DNA from: Streptomyces sp. MMG1121
GTDB taxonomy: Bacteria; Actinomycetota; Actinomycetes; Streptomycetales; Streptomycetaceae
Assembly (NCBI RefSeq): GCF_001280015.1
Contig: NZ_LGDV01000074.1
Location: 62,001 to 126,000, forward strand
Length of the DNA stretch: 64,000 nt
Direction of reading: 5' to 3'
Positions 17,479 to 26,250 of the stretch are shown here, one piece after another. The position numbers and the translations under genes were made by a program. Every line of letters starts with the position of its first letter. The first letter of the stretch is position 1. Below the pieces are notes generated by a model, which was not told the DNA's origin, made no database searches, and saw only the letters and a list, made by a program, of their open reading frames with translations.

Positions 17479-19633
17479 ATGGAGATGCCCGCCTCGACGC
17501 CCACCCACTGCCCGTACTGCGCCCTGCAGTGCGCAATGAACCTCACGCCCTTGGCAGAGGGGGGCGTCGAGGTGTCCGCGCGGACGGACTTCCCCGTCAA
17601 CCAGGGCGCGCTGTGCGGGAAGGGGCGTACGGCCGCCGAGGTGCTGGCGCCGGGGGGCGCGGCTGACCTCGCCGCTCGTGCGGTCCGGCGGGCGGCTGGT
17701 GACGGCGGGCTGGGCGCAGGCCCTCGACCTGGTCGCGGAGCGGCTCGGGCGGACGCGGGAGCGGTACGGTCCCGACGCGCTCGGGGTCTTCGGCGGGGGC
17801 GGGCTGACGAACGAGAAGGCGTACGCGCTCGGCAAGTTCGCGCGGGTGGTGCTCGGCACCTCGCAGATCGACTACAACGGCCGCTTCTGCATGTCATCGG
17901 CCGCGGCGGCGGGCACGAGGGCGTTCGGGCTGGACCGGGGGCTGCCGTTCCCGCTGGAGGACATCCCGAAGACCGGCTGTGTGATCCTGGTCGGCTCCAA
18001 TCCCGCCGAGACCATGCCGCCGTCGCTGCGCTTCTTCCGCGAACTGCGGGAGAACGGCGGCACGTTGATCGTCGTGGACCCGCGCCGGACGCGCACCGCC
18101 GAGCAGGCCGACCTGCACCTCGCACCCCGGCCCGGCACCGATCTCGCCCTCGCCCTCGGCCTGTTGCACCTGGTGGTGGCCGAGGGGCGGACGGACGAGG
18201 CGTACATACGTGAGCGCACCACCGGCTGGGCCGAGGCCCGGGCCGTGGCGATGGCGCACTGGCCGGAGCACGTGGAGCGGATCACCGGGGTGTCGGTGCC
18301 CCAGCTCCGGCAGGCGGTACGGCTGTTCTGCGAGCCGGCGGCGGCGATGGTGCTCACCGCGCGCGGGCCCGAGCAGCAGTCCAAGGGGACGGACACGGTG
18401 GGCGCGTGGATCGACCTGTGCCTGGCGACGGGGCGGGCGGGGCGTCCGCTGTCCGGGTACGGCTGTCTGACCGGGCAGGGCAACGGGCAGGGCGGGCGCG
18501 AACACGGCCAGAAGGCCGACCAGTTGCCGGGCTACCGCAAGCTGGACGACCCGGCGGCCCGACGCCATGTCGCCGAGGTGTGGGGCGTCGACCCCGGCAG
18601 CCTGCCCGGGCCCGGGCGCAGCGCGTACGAGCTGCTCGACGCCCTCGGTACGGACATCAGGGCTCTGCTGCTGATGGGCTCCAACCCGGTGGTGTCGGCA
18701 CCACGCGCCGCACACATCGAGAAGCGCATCACGTCCCTTGACTTCCTTGCTGTTTGTGACGTGGTGCGTTCCGACACGGCCGAGCTGGCGGATGTGGTCC
18801 TTCCCGTGGCCCAGTGGGCCGAGGAGACAGGGACGACGACCAGCCTGGAGGGGCGGGTGCTGCTGCGCCGGCAGGCGGTCGGGCCGCCGCCCGGTGTGCG
18901 AAGCGACCTGTACGTCCTGCACGAGCTGGCCGCGCGTCTCGGTGTGGAGAAGGGGTTCCCGACCGATCCCGAGGAGGTGTTCACCGAACTGCGCCGGGCC
19001 AGCGCGGGCGGACCGGCGGACTACTCGGGGATCTCCTACCGGCGGCTGGCGGCGGAGAACGGGGTGTTCTGGCCGTGCCCGGAGCCGAAGCCCACCCGGA
19101 CCGGCCCCGGTGCGGGCCGCCCGGATTCCGCGTCCGCGAAGGGCTTCCCGGACGCGGTGCACCCCGGCACCCCCCGCCTCTTCCTCGACCGCTTCGCCAC
19201 CGAGGACGGCCGGGCCCGGTTCGCGGGTGTGGCGTACCGGCCCACGGCGGAGGAGCCGGACGTCGAGTATCCGCTGCTGCTGACCACCGGCCGGGTCGTC
19301 GCGCAGTACCAGTCGGGCGCCCAGACCCGGCGGGTCGCCGAGCTGAACGCCGCCGCGCCCGGTCCGTTCGTGGAGCTGCACCCCCGGCTCGCGGCCCGGA
19401 TCGGCGCGGTCGAGGGTGATCCGGTGACCGTGATATCGCGCCGGGGCCGGGCCACCGCGCCTGCCCGGATCACCTCCGCCATCCGCCCGGACACGGTGTT
19501 CATGCCGTTCCACTGGCCCGGCGAGGGCCGCGCCAACACTCTCACCAACCCGGCGCTCGACCCGACGTCCCGGATGCCGGAGTTCAAGTCGTGCGCGGTG
19601 CGGGTGGAGGCGGTCGTACCGGCCTCGCCATGA
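17479..19633 (+). pseudogene. nasA: Assimilatory nitrate reductase catalytic subunit, frameshifted
   Basis: Molybdopterin guanine dinucleotide oxidoreductase, 717 residues once one base is removed. The N-terminus carries the 4Fe-4S ligands C11, C14, C18 (CPYCALQC) and C46 (LCGKG). The body has the expected NGRFCMSSA with the candidate Mo-ligand Cys, GCVILVGSNPAETMPP and a C-terminal Mo-cofactor domain with LLLTTGRVVAQYQSGAQTRR. The frame breaks in a run of six G at 17652-17657; five G would join the halves cleanly. The enzyme reduces nitrate to nitrite for nitrogen assimilation and would work with the nirB/nirD operon at 31.9 kb. The homopolymer location makes a sequencing or assembly error quite possible; otherwise the strain cannot use nitrate by this route. 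Confidence 0.85.
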
Positions 19634-19743
19634 GGGCCGGCCGAACGGTGCGTGCGCACGGGTTCCGTCAGGGGACGGCTGCGGTCACGGCGATCGTGGC
19701 GGCGGTCCTGGTGGCCGCGAGCTGCTCCGTTCCGCAGCCGTAG
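19630..19743 (+). CDS. Very small putative lipoprotein-signal ORF (37 residues)
   Basis: An ATG overlaps the nitrate reductase stop (ATGA) and opens 37 codons: a basic start, a hydrophobic stretch TAAVTAIVAAVLVAASC with a lipobox-like VAASC, and only five residues after the Cys. It could be the leader of a lipoprotein gene cut short by the TAG at 19741, or a chance frame. The following 225 bases (to 19968) contain no convincing coding frame in any direction. Confidence 0.3.
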   Translation: MRAGRTVRAHGFRQGTAAVTAIVAAVLVAASCSVPQP

Positions 19744-19956
19744 CGCTGTCACCGCCGCCGGGTCGGTCACGCGGAAGTGCGGCGGCAAGCAGACCCTCGT
19801 GCAGACCCGGACGGCCGACCGGGCGCCGGCCCGGGACTTCCGGGCGGCGGTGGCCCGCGCGGGCGGCTGCACACGAGGGCGCCTCGGCCGGGTCCTAGGG
19901 CGAGCGCAGTAGTGCGGTTCGATCCGCGGGCTGCGGCGCGGCGGGCCGGGTTCGCG

Positions 19957-19971
19957 TAGGTTCGGGCCATG
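19957..19971 (+). promoter_or_regulatory. Leaderless promoter -10 box of the arylamine N-acetyltransferase gene
   Basis: TAGGTT at 19957-19962 lies six bases before the ATG, with no ribosome binding site between. Confidence 0.5.
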
Positions 19972-20799
19972 TCCGAAACCGAGCAGTTCGACCTCGACGC
20001 CTACCTGGAGCGGATCGGGTGGCAAGGCGGCAGGCAGGCCGGCCCGGAGACGCTGCGCGGCGTCCATCTGGCCCATGCGCTGTCCCTGCCCTTCGAGAAC
20101 CTGGACCCGCTGAGCGGCCGGGCGCCCTCGCTGGTGCCCGGTGACCTCATGGCCAAGATGGTCCACGGCCCGCGGGGCGGCTACTGCTACGAGCACAACA
20201 CGCTCATGTGGCTGGCCCTGGAGGCGCTCGGGTTCCGGGTGGGCGGGCTGGCCGCGCGGGTGGTGCTGGGCGCCCCCACGCCGTGGAGCCGGCCGCGCAC
20301 GCACATGATGCTGCGGGTCGAGGTGCCGGGCGAGCCGGAGCCGTATCTGGCGGACGTGGGCTTCGGGGCGTCCGGCTCGCTGCTGGTGGCGGTGCCGCTG
20401 GTCACCGGCACCGCGTTCGAGGGCGGCGGGCGCCGGCACCGGCTGATGCCGCTGTCGCACGAAGGGCCGCTGGAGCTGCTGGAGTTGCAGGCGTACGACC
20501 GCCGACAGCAGGACTGGGTCGGCCAGTACGCGTTCACGCTGGAACCGTTCGCCGCCCCGGACTACGAGGTGTTCAACTGGCACGTGGGGACCAATCCCCG
20601 CTCTCCCTTCACCCGGCGCCCGTATCTGCAGCGGACCACCGCCGAGCGTCATCTCGCCCTGGACGGCGACCTGCTGACCGAGACCCGGGCCGACGGCACG
20701 GTGACCGAGCGGAAGCTCGCGAACGAGGCGGAGGTGCGGCGCGTCGTGGCGGAGGAGTTCGGGATCACCGTGCCCGGGGGGCTGTGCCTGCTCGGCTGA
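19969..20799 (+). CDS. Arylamine N-acetyltransferase
   Basis: 276 residues, the usual family length. The catalytic triad is complete: C73 in RGGYCYEHN, H112 in RPRTHMMLRV and D129 in YLADVGFG. The enzyme moves an acetyl group from acetyl-CoA to aromatic amines or hydrazines, and in actinomycetes relatives also act in antibiotic amide formation (RifF type). RifF-like cyclases usually sit in large PKS clusters, which are absent here, so a detoxifying or housekeeping NAT is more likely. It is convergent with the cyclotransferase-like gene, with one base between stop codons. Confidence 0.92.
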   Translation: MSETEQFDLDAYLERIGWQGGRQAGPETLRGVHLAHALSLPFENLDPLSGRAPSLVPGDLMAKMVHGPRGGYCYEHNTLMWLALEALGFRVGGLAARVVLGAPTPWSRPRTHMMLRVEVPGEPEPYLADVGFGASGSLLVAVPLVTGTAFEGGGRRHRLMPLSHEGPLELLELQAYDRRQQDWVGQYAFTLEPFAAPDYEVFNWHVGTNPRSPFTRRPYLQRTTAERHLALDGDLLTETRADGTVTERKLANEAEVRRVVAEEFGITVPGGLCLLG

Positions 20800-20800
20800 C

Positions 20801-21232
20801 TCAGCGGCGGGAGCGCCAGTCGCCGCCCTCGACGAGGGTGCCGGTGGCCCGCAGCCGGGCGGCGACGCGCGGGGCGGCCAGGTAGACCCAGGCCGAGGCA
20901 GTGGTGCCGTCGGCGCGTACGGCATGCCGGGCGACGCGTTCGTAGAGGCTGCGGGGGTCGCCCGGCAGGTACTCCTCCAGCCGGTCCAGGGCGGCGAGCA
21001 GCTCGCTGTAGGTGTCCGGCCGGGCGGTGACCAGTTCGCCGTACACGTGCGTGCCGGGGCACTCGACGGCGTAGGGGTGGCCGGGACCGTCGTAGAGCGC
21101 GGCGTCCGGGAGGCGGGCCGGTTCCTCGGACGCGGTGCGGCCCCACAGGAACAGGTCGTGGTTGGCCTCGCCGGGGCGCAGCGTGCCGTAGACGAAGAAG
21201 GGCAGCGGGGTCCCGGGGTCCGAAGTGATCAC
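20801..21232 (-). CDS. Gamma-glutamylcyclotransferase-like (AIG2/GGCT fold) protein
   Basis: 143 residues. It begins near the family motif FFVYGTLRPGEANHDLF, which forms the substrate loop of GGCT-fold proteins. The candidate catalytic Glu lies in ALDRLEEYLPGD, followed by YERVARHAV. Family members form 5-oxoproline from gamma-glutamyl compounds, or act on gamma-glutamylamines. The start is taken as GTG at 21232: CAGAAT lies seven bases upstream, suggesting a leaderless transcript, and the longer frame has no family similarity. There are no partner genes nearby. Confidence 0.82.
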   Translation of the reverse strand: MITSDPGTPLPFFVYGTLRPGEANHDLFLWGRTASEEPARLPDAALYDGPGHPYAVECPGTHVYGELVTARPDTYSELLAALDRLEEYLPGDPRSLYERVARHAVRADGTTASAWVYLAAPRVAARLRATGTLVEGGDWRSRR

Positions 21233-21369
21233 GGAAACGATTCTGTACCCCCGCCGGCTTCTCACACATCTCCATGAAGCCGCTATGGACATGACTTGTC
21301 ATGCCCCCTTAAATCTGTCGACATCAGCGCCATCCCCACGTCCAGCCTGGCGCCTTCCCGAGGAGACCG

Positions 21370-23022
21370 ATGAGCCGGATACGGCAGCACGCCCGAGGAT
21401 CCCGTCGTCTCACCACCACCGCCGGTGTCGCCGTCACCACCGCGACCCTGCTGACCGTCGCCCTCTCCCCCGCCGCCCACGCCGACCCGGGACCGACCCG
21501 CGCCACCGCGATCGAGCACGCGGCGTCGGCGCTCCTGGCCCATGCCGCGAACCTGGGCCTGACCTCCGCCGAGGACACCAGTGTCCGCGACGTGATCGTG
21601 GACCCGGACGGCACCCAGCACGTCCGCTACGACCGCACCTATCACCGACTCCCCGTCCTGGGCGGCGACTTCGTGGTCCATCTGAAGAAGGACGGCGGCT
21701 ACCGCGGCGCCGACCGGGCGACCCGGGGCGCGATATCCCTCACCTCGGTCATCCCGAGGATATCCGCGCCGCAGGCCGCCGACCTCGCCGTGAACGCGCT
21801 GCGGGCGGTCAACCTCGGCGACCGGCTGCAGCAGCTCAAGGCCAAGCCCGAGCTGATCGTCGACGCCCTGCACGGCACCCCGAAGCTGGCCTGGCGCACC
21901 AACGCGGTCGGCCGGGACTCGCTCGGCAACCCGGTCGCCCGCACGGTGCTGACCGACGCCCGCACCGGTGCCCAGATCGACGCCTGGGACAGCATCGAGA
22001 CCGCCGCCGGCGACGGCCAGTCGTTGTACAGCGGAACGGTGCCGCTGCAGACGACCCAGTCCGGATCGACGTACAACCTCACCGACCCGACGCGCGGCAA
22101 CACCTACACCGGTGACGCGGCGAACAAGACCGACTTGTGCATCTTCGGCATCTGCATCAGCCGGGCACCCTCGACGGTGTTCACGGACGCCGACAACCAC
22201 TGGGGCACGGGCAGCACCGCCGACCGCTCCTCGGCCGCCGTCGACGCCCAGTACGGCACCGACGAGACCTGGGACTACTACAAGAACGTCCAGGGCCGTA
22301 ACGGCATCGCCGGCGACGGCAAGGGCTCGTACAACCGCGTCCACTACGGCAACAACTACAACAACGCCTTCTGGGACGACAGCTGCTTCTGCATGACGTA
22401 CGGCGACGGTGACGGAACCGCCTTCGGACCGCTGGTCGCCCTCGACGTCGCCGGGCACGAGATGACCCACGGGGTCACCTCCAAGACGGCCGCGCTGACC
22501 TACTCCGGGGAGTCCGGCGGACTCAACGAGGCCACCTCCGACATCCTCGGCACGATGGTGGAGTGGTACGCGAACAACCCCTCCGACCCCGGTGACTACC
22601 TCATCGGCGAGAAGGTCGTCCGCCCCGGCTTCGGCAAGACCGCCCTGCGCTACATGGACCAGCCGTCCAAGGACGGCAACTCGGCGGACTACTGGAGCAG
22701 TTCGGTCGGCAACCTCGACGTCCACTACTCCTCCGGCGTCGCCAACCACTTCGCCTACCTCCTCGCCGAGGGCAGCGGCGCGAAGACCATCAACGGCGTC
22801 AGCTACAACTCGCCCACGTACAACGGCTCGACGGTCACCGGCATCGGCCACGACAAGGTCGGCAGGATCTGGTACCGGGCGCTGACGGTCTACATGACGT
22901 CCTCGACCGACTACGCGGGCGCCCGCACGGCGACCCTCAGCGCCGCGAAGGACCTGTACGGCGCGGGCAGCACCGAGTACGACGCGGTGGCCGCGGCCTG
23001 GAGCGCGGTCAACGTGAACTGA
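21370..23022 (+). CDS. Secreted neutral metalloprotease, M4 (thermolysin) family
   Basis: 550 residues, exported. The signal peptide (about 1-38) ends in AHA. A propeptide of FTP/PepSY type (about 40-215) precedes the catalytic domain. Zinc ligands are H363 and H367 in HEMTH with catalytic E364, and E387 in GGLNEATSD. A Cys-rich insertion (LCIFGICI and SCFCM) probably forms disulfides. The C-terminal helical domain contains GIGHDKVGRIWYRAL. It degrades extracellular protein. The start is ATG at 21370 behind GAGGAGA. A strong hairpin terminator follows the gene. Confidence 0.95.
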   Translation: MSRIRQHARGSRRLTTTAGVAVTTATLLTVALSPAAHADPGPTRATAIEHAASALLAHAANLGLTSAEDTSVRDVIVDPDGTQHVRYDRTYHRLPVLGGDFVVHLKKDGGYRGADRATRGAISLTSVIPRISAPQAADLAVNALRAVNLGDRLQQLKAKPELIVDALHGTPKLAWRTNAVGRDSLGNPVARTVLTDARTGAQIDAWDSIETAAGDGQSLYSGTVPLQTTQSGSTYNLTDPTRGNTYTGDAANKTDLCIFGICISRAPSTVFTDADNHWGTGSTADRSSAAVDAQYGTDETWDYYKNVQGRNGIAGDGKGSYNRVHYGNNYNNAFWDDSCFCMTYGDGDGTAFGPLVALDVAGHEMTHGVTSKTAALTYSGESGGLNEATSDILGTMVEWYANNPSDPGDYLIGEKVVRPGFGKTALRYMDQPSKDGNSADYWSSSVGNLDVHYSSGVANHFAYLLAEGSGAKTINGVSYNSPTYNGSTVTGIGHDKVGRIWYRALTVYMTSSTDYAGARTATLSAAKDLYGAGSTEYDAVAAAWSAVNVN

Positions 23023-23033
23023 TCCGGGCCAGG

Positions 23034-23077
23034 ACGACGGAAGGCCGGTGCCCGTCCGGGCCCCGGCCTTCCGTCGT
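23034..23077. terminator. Bidirectional hairpin terminator
   Basis: A 15-bp perfect stem (ACGACGGAAGGCCGG with its complement) and a 14-base loop between the convergent M4 protease and MFS pump genes, 12 bases after the protease stop and 10 before the pump stop. Confidence 0.85.
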
Positions 23078-23086
23078 GCGCCGCGC

Positions 23087-24610
23087 TCAGGACACCAGCT
23101 CCGGCTCCCGCTCGGCGGATTCGGCGGGCTGCTCCGCCTTGCCGTCCCGCATCACCGCCGTGGCCAGGACCGCCGCCGCCAGGACACCGACCGCGCTGAC
23201 CGCGAAGGTGGTGGACATCGAGGAGGTGAAGGCCTCGCGGGCCGCACGGACCAGGCCCGGGTGGGCCGCGGCGACCGCTCCGGCGATGGACTCACGGGCC
23301 TGGGCGGGGGCGCCGGCCGGCATCCGGTCCGTGTAGCCACTGGCCAGCAGCGAGCCGAGGATCGCGATGCCGAGGGCGGTGCCCGCCTGCTGGACGGTGT
23401 CGTTCAGGGCCGAGCCGACGCCCGCCTTCTCCGGCGGGATCGTGCCCATCAGCGCACCGACCGCGGCCGGCATGGCGGCTCCCGCGCCGAGGCCGAGCAG
23501 GCCCAGGGCGATCGCCGGGACGGTGAATCCGGAGCCCGCGCCGACCGTGGTGAGCAGGGCGAAGCAGGCCACCATGATCAGCATGCCGGTCAGGATCACA
23601 AAGCGGTTGCCGATCTTCGCGGCCAGCTTCACGCCGCCCGCGTTGCCGATGATCGCGGTCACGGCCAGCGGCAGGAAGGCCAGGCCCGCCTTGATCGGCG
23701 AGTAGCCGAGGACGAACTGCAGGTACTGGGTGAGGACCAGCAGCAGACCGCCGTTGCCGATCTGGACGAGGGCCAGGGAGAGCGAACCGCCGGTGAAGTT
23801 GCGGTTCTTGAACAGGACGAGCGGGACCATCGGCGAGGGGGTGACGTTCTCCCAGACCACGAAGGCGGCGAGGGCGACGACCGCGACCGTCAGGCCGGCC
23901 AGGGAGCGGCCGCCGAAGGCGCCGTGCTGCGGGATCTCGATGATCCACCAGACCAGTGCGGTCATCCCGGCCGCCGACAGCACGGCGCCCAGCGGGTCGG
24001 CCTTCTGCCACGGCGCCTTCGACTCGGGCATGAGGGTGACGCCGGCGATCACGGCCAGGACGACCACGGGGACGTTGAGGAAGAAGATCGCGTGCCAGGA
24101 GAAGTGGTCGATCAGCACACCGCCCAGCACCGGGCTGCCCACCAGGCCGAGCATCGACACCGACCCCCAGGTCGCCATCGCCCTGCCGCGCTCCGCCTCG
24201 TCGAAGACGGTGATGAGGATGGACAAGGTGGACGGCATGATCAGCGCCCCGCCGACGCCCATGGCCACCCGCAGGGCTATGACCTGCCCCGGGTCGGCCG
24301 CGAACGTCCCGGCCAGTGATGCGGCGCCGAAGAGCAGCAGGCCGACCAGCATCACCTTGCGGCGGCCGAAGCGGTCACCGAGGCTGCCGGAGGTGAGCAG
24401 CAGGCCGGCGAAGACCAGGACGTAGGAGTCGAGGATCCACTGGACGTCCTGGGCGCTCGCGCCGAGGTCCTCGGTCATCGAGGGCACGGCCACGGTGAGC
24501 GCCATGCTGTCGATCGTCAGGACCAGCGTGCTCAGGCAGAGCACGATCAGGATCCACCAACGGCGCGGATTGCGGCTCTCCGCGCCTGCCAGGCTCTCCG
24601 GGCTTTCCAT
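23087..24610 (-). CDS. MFS drug exporter, DHA2 (EmrB/QacA) type, 14 helices
   Basis: 507 residues. The first helix contains LIVLCLSTLVLTIDSMALTVA, and the family motif A loop is GSLGDRFGRRKVML between helices 2 and 3. Motif C is present in helix 5 (GSPVLGGVLIDHFSWH, then FFLNVPV). The hydrophobicity pattern gives fourteen helices. Such pumps expel drugs or endogenous antibiotics using the proton gradient. The start is ATG at 24610 with AGGGGG upstream. It is divergent from a TetR regulator across a 131-base region packed with repeated palindromic sites, so repression by that regulator is very likely. Confidence 0.93.
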   Translation of the reverse strand: MESPESLAGAESRNPRRWWILIVLCLSTLVLTIDSMALTVAVPSMTEDLGASAQDVQWILDSYVLVFAGLLLTSGSLGDRFGRRKVMLVGLLLFGAASLAGTFAADPGQVIALRVAMGVGGALIMPSTLSILITVFDEAERGRAMATWGSVSMLGLVGSPVLGGVLIDHFSWHAIFFLNVPVVVLAVIAGVTLMPESKAPWQKADPLGAVLSAAGMTALVWWIIEIPQHGAFGGRSLAGLTVAVVALAAFVVWENVTPSPMVPLVLFKNRNFTGGSLSLALVQIGNGGLLLVLTQYLQFVLGYSPIKAGLAFLPLAVTAIIGNAGGVKLAAKIGNRFVILTGMLIMVACFALLTTVGAGSGFTVPAIALGLLGLGAGAAMPAAVGALMGTIPPEKAGVGSALNDTVQQAGTALGIAILGSLLASGYTDRMPAGAPAQARESIAGAVAAAHPGLVRAAREAFTSSMSTTFAVSAVGVLAAAVLATAVMRDGKAEQPAESAEREPELVS

Positions 24611-24627
24611 GGGTTGTCCCCCTCGTA

Positions 24628-24724
24628 TGCGAACACCGTTCCGTTCGATGCGCACACTGTACGCAGATCGGAACGGCGTGCGCAAGCCTTGAACTCTGTA
24701 CGCTGGATGCGAACGACGTACGCA
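24628..24724. promoter_or_regulatory. Array of five phased TetR-type operators (consensus TGCGnAC-N3-GTnCGCA)
   Basis: Seventeen-base sites start at 24628, 24649, 24668, 24688 and 24708, spaced 21, 19, 20 and 20 bases. The sites at 24649 (TGCGCACACTGTACGCA) and 24708 (TGCGAACGACGTACGCA) match the palindrome fully. The others match 9, 10 and 8 of the 12 fixed positions. Two helical turns per step places all sites on one face of the DNA. Both divergent promoters must lie inside the array. Confidence 0.75.
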
Positions 24725-24741
24725 CACAGAGGAGGCCACCG

Positions 24742-25464
24742 ATGGCCGCAAGGACCGAGCACAACCCGATCCCCTCCGTCTGGGCCCGGCAGCGACGCGA
24801 ACCCGACCAGCCCTCCCTCAGCCGGGAGTCGATCGTGCGCGAGGCGATCGCCGTACTGGACGCGGACGGCGTCGACGCGCTGAGCATGCGCAAGCTCGGC
24901 ACCCGGCTGAACGCCGGCGCGACCTCGCTCTACCGGCACGTGGCCACCAAGGACGAGCTGATGGAGCTGGCCGTGGACGAGGTCGCCGCCGAGATCCGGG
25001 TGCCCGACAGCGACGGGTCCGACTGGCGGGCGGCCGTCACCGAGGCCGCGGGCTCCTTCCGGGCCGCCGCGCTGCGCCACCCGTGGGTGTCCTCGGTGAT
25101 GGGCCAGGCGGGCCTCGTCTACCTGGGCCCGAACCTGATGTCGTTCTCGGAACGGCTCGCCACGCTGTTCACGGCGGCCGGGTTCCGCGACCCCGACCAG
25201 GGGATCAGCACCCTGCTGGCGTACGTGCTCGGCATGGCCACCACCGAGTCCGCCTGGCTCACCACGGTCGCCCGGTCCGGGCACACCGAGGCGGAGTTCG
25301 TCGCCCGGCTGATGCCCGCCGCCCAGCAGGCCACGGCCGGTCACGCCCACCTCTCCGCCGCCTACGCCACCACGGACCGGGACCCCGCCCGGGACCGGGA
25401 CGCCAAGTTCGCCTACGGCCTGGACGTCGTCCTCGACGGCCTGACCGCACGACTTCCGCATTAG
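24742..25464 (+). CDS. TetR-family repressor, TetR class C-terminal domain
   Basis: 240 residues. The HTH lies at about 30-75 (RESIVREAIAVLDADGVDALSMRKLGTRLNAGATSLYRHVATKDEL). The C-terminal ligand and dimer domain is of the TetR_C type (RHPWVSSVMGQAG...). Start: ATG at 24742 with GAGGAGG. It is divergent from the DHA2 pump at 23087-24610, and the shared intergenic region contains five TetR-like palindromes. It probably represses the pump and itself until a drug ligand binds. Confidence 0.93.
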   Translation: MAARTEHNPIPSVWARQRREPDQPSLSRESIVREAIAVLDADGVDALSMRKLGTRLNAGATSLYRHVATKDELMELAVDEVAAEIRVPDSDGSDWRAAVTEAAGSFRAAALRHPWVSSVMGQAGLVYLGPNLMSFSERLATLFTAAGFRDPDQGISTLLAYVLGMATTESAWLTTVARSGHTEAEFVARLMPAAQQATAGHAHLSAAYATTDRDPARDRDAKFAYGLDVVLDGLTARLPH

Positions 25465-25467
25465 TCC

Positions 25468-25483
25468 CGGGACCTTCGTCCCG
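25468..25483 (+). terminator. Short hairpin after the TetR gene
   Basis: CGGGAC-CTTC-GTCCCG, a six-bp stem with a four-base loop, directly after the stop codon. Weak as a terminator but well placed. Confidence 0.4.
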
Positions 25484-25516
25484 AATCACCCGGATCACCC
25501 GCTTCTGCTGATCCTT

Positions 25517-25543
25517 GTTACACGATCTCCGGATTTCTGTTAC
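25517..25543 (+). promoter_or_regulatory. GTTAC direct repeat upstream of lipoprotein/sensor kinase operon
   Basis: GTTAC at 25517-25521 and 25539-25543, exactly 22 bases apart (two helical turns), 24-50 bases before the lipoprotein start. Direct repeats with this phase are typical binding sites of response regulators. Read on the other strand they are GTAAC, also a GlnR half-site. Confidence 0.35.
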
Positions 25544-25566
25544 GAGGCGGTGCGACGGTCGAAGGC

Positions 25567-26250
25567 ATGAAGCCGTCCCTGCGTCTGCTGCTGCCCGCGT
25601 GCGCCGTGCTCGTCACCGCCGGGGCCGCCTCCGGGTGCGCCGCCACGGACGGGCTGGCCGCCGGGGAACCGGCACCCTCCGTCTCCGTACAGCCGCGCCC
25701 CGAGGCGGTGTGGCCGGCCTGGTCCGGCACGTCCCCCTCGGCTCCCGGCGCGCAGACGTCCACCCACCAGCCGCCGCCCGAGCCGCTGGCGGGACTGCCC
25801 CGCGTCGCCGCCGGGAAGCTGAAGGAGCTGGACGTACGGAAGGTACTGCGCGCCGACCCGCGCACCTGGCCGTACGCCGACCGGCCGCTCACCGACCGCC
25901 CGGGCCCGGCCGGGATACGCCCGCCGCGCTACGCCGACCTGAGCGGCGACGGCCACCCCGAACTGCTCGTCGCCGTCGACACCGAGAGCGGCCGCACCCT
26001 GCTCGCCGTGTACGCCGAGCGGGCCGGCCGGGTGTACGAGGTGCTGCTCACCGGGGGCCGCCGGGTGGCCGTGGAGACGCTGGGCCGGGACCTGGTGCTG
26101 CGCAGCCTGTGCGCGGACGGCGCCCAGCAGGCCGTGCGCTTCCACTGGGACGGGGTCCGGCTGGTGACGGTCAGCGACGAGAAGCGGTACGGATCCGCCG
26201 CCACGGAGCCCACGCCGACCCCCACGCACAGCAGGGACGGCGGGCGATGA
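25567..26250 (+). CDS. Lipoprotein, probable accessory of the adjacent sensor kinase
   Basis: 227 residues. The signal peptide ends in the lipobox GAASGC (Cys about 24), so the mature protein is anchored outside the membrane. A Pro/Ser-rich linker leads to a globular part containing YADLSGDGHPELLVAV, a DxSGDG calcium-loop-like motif seen in FG-GAP or EF-hand-like repeats. The stop overlaps the kinase start (ATGA). The arrangement recalls CseA-CseC of the SigE system, where a lipoprotein modulates a sensor kinase, but no response regulator or sigma factor is adjacent. Function is otherwise unknown. Confidence 0.78.
   Translation: MKPSLRLLLPACAVLVTAGAASGCAATDGLAAGEPAPSVSVQPRPEAVWPAWSGTSPSAPGAQTSTHQPPPEPLAGLPRVAAGKLKELDVRKVLRADPRTWPYADRPLTDRPGPAGIRPPRYADLSGDGHPELLVAVDTESGRTLLAVYAERAGRVYEVLLTGGRRVAVETLGRDLVLRSLCADGAQQAVRFHWDGVRLVTVSDEKRYGSAATEPTPTPTHSRDGGR

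Noticed and set aside
17479..19633. Programmed frameshifting in the nitrate reductase
   Set aside because: The shift would have to occur near residue 58 of an essential catalytic chain, with no slippery-site plus stimulator pattern other than the G run. An error or mutation is simpler.
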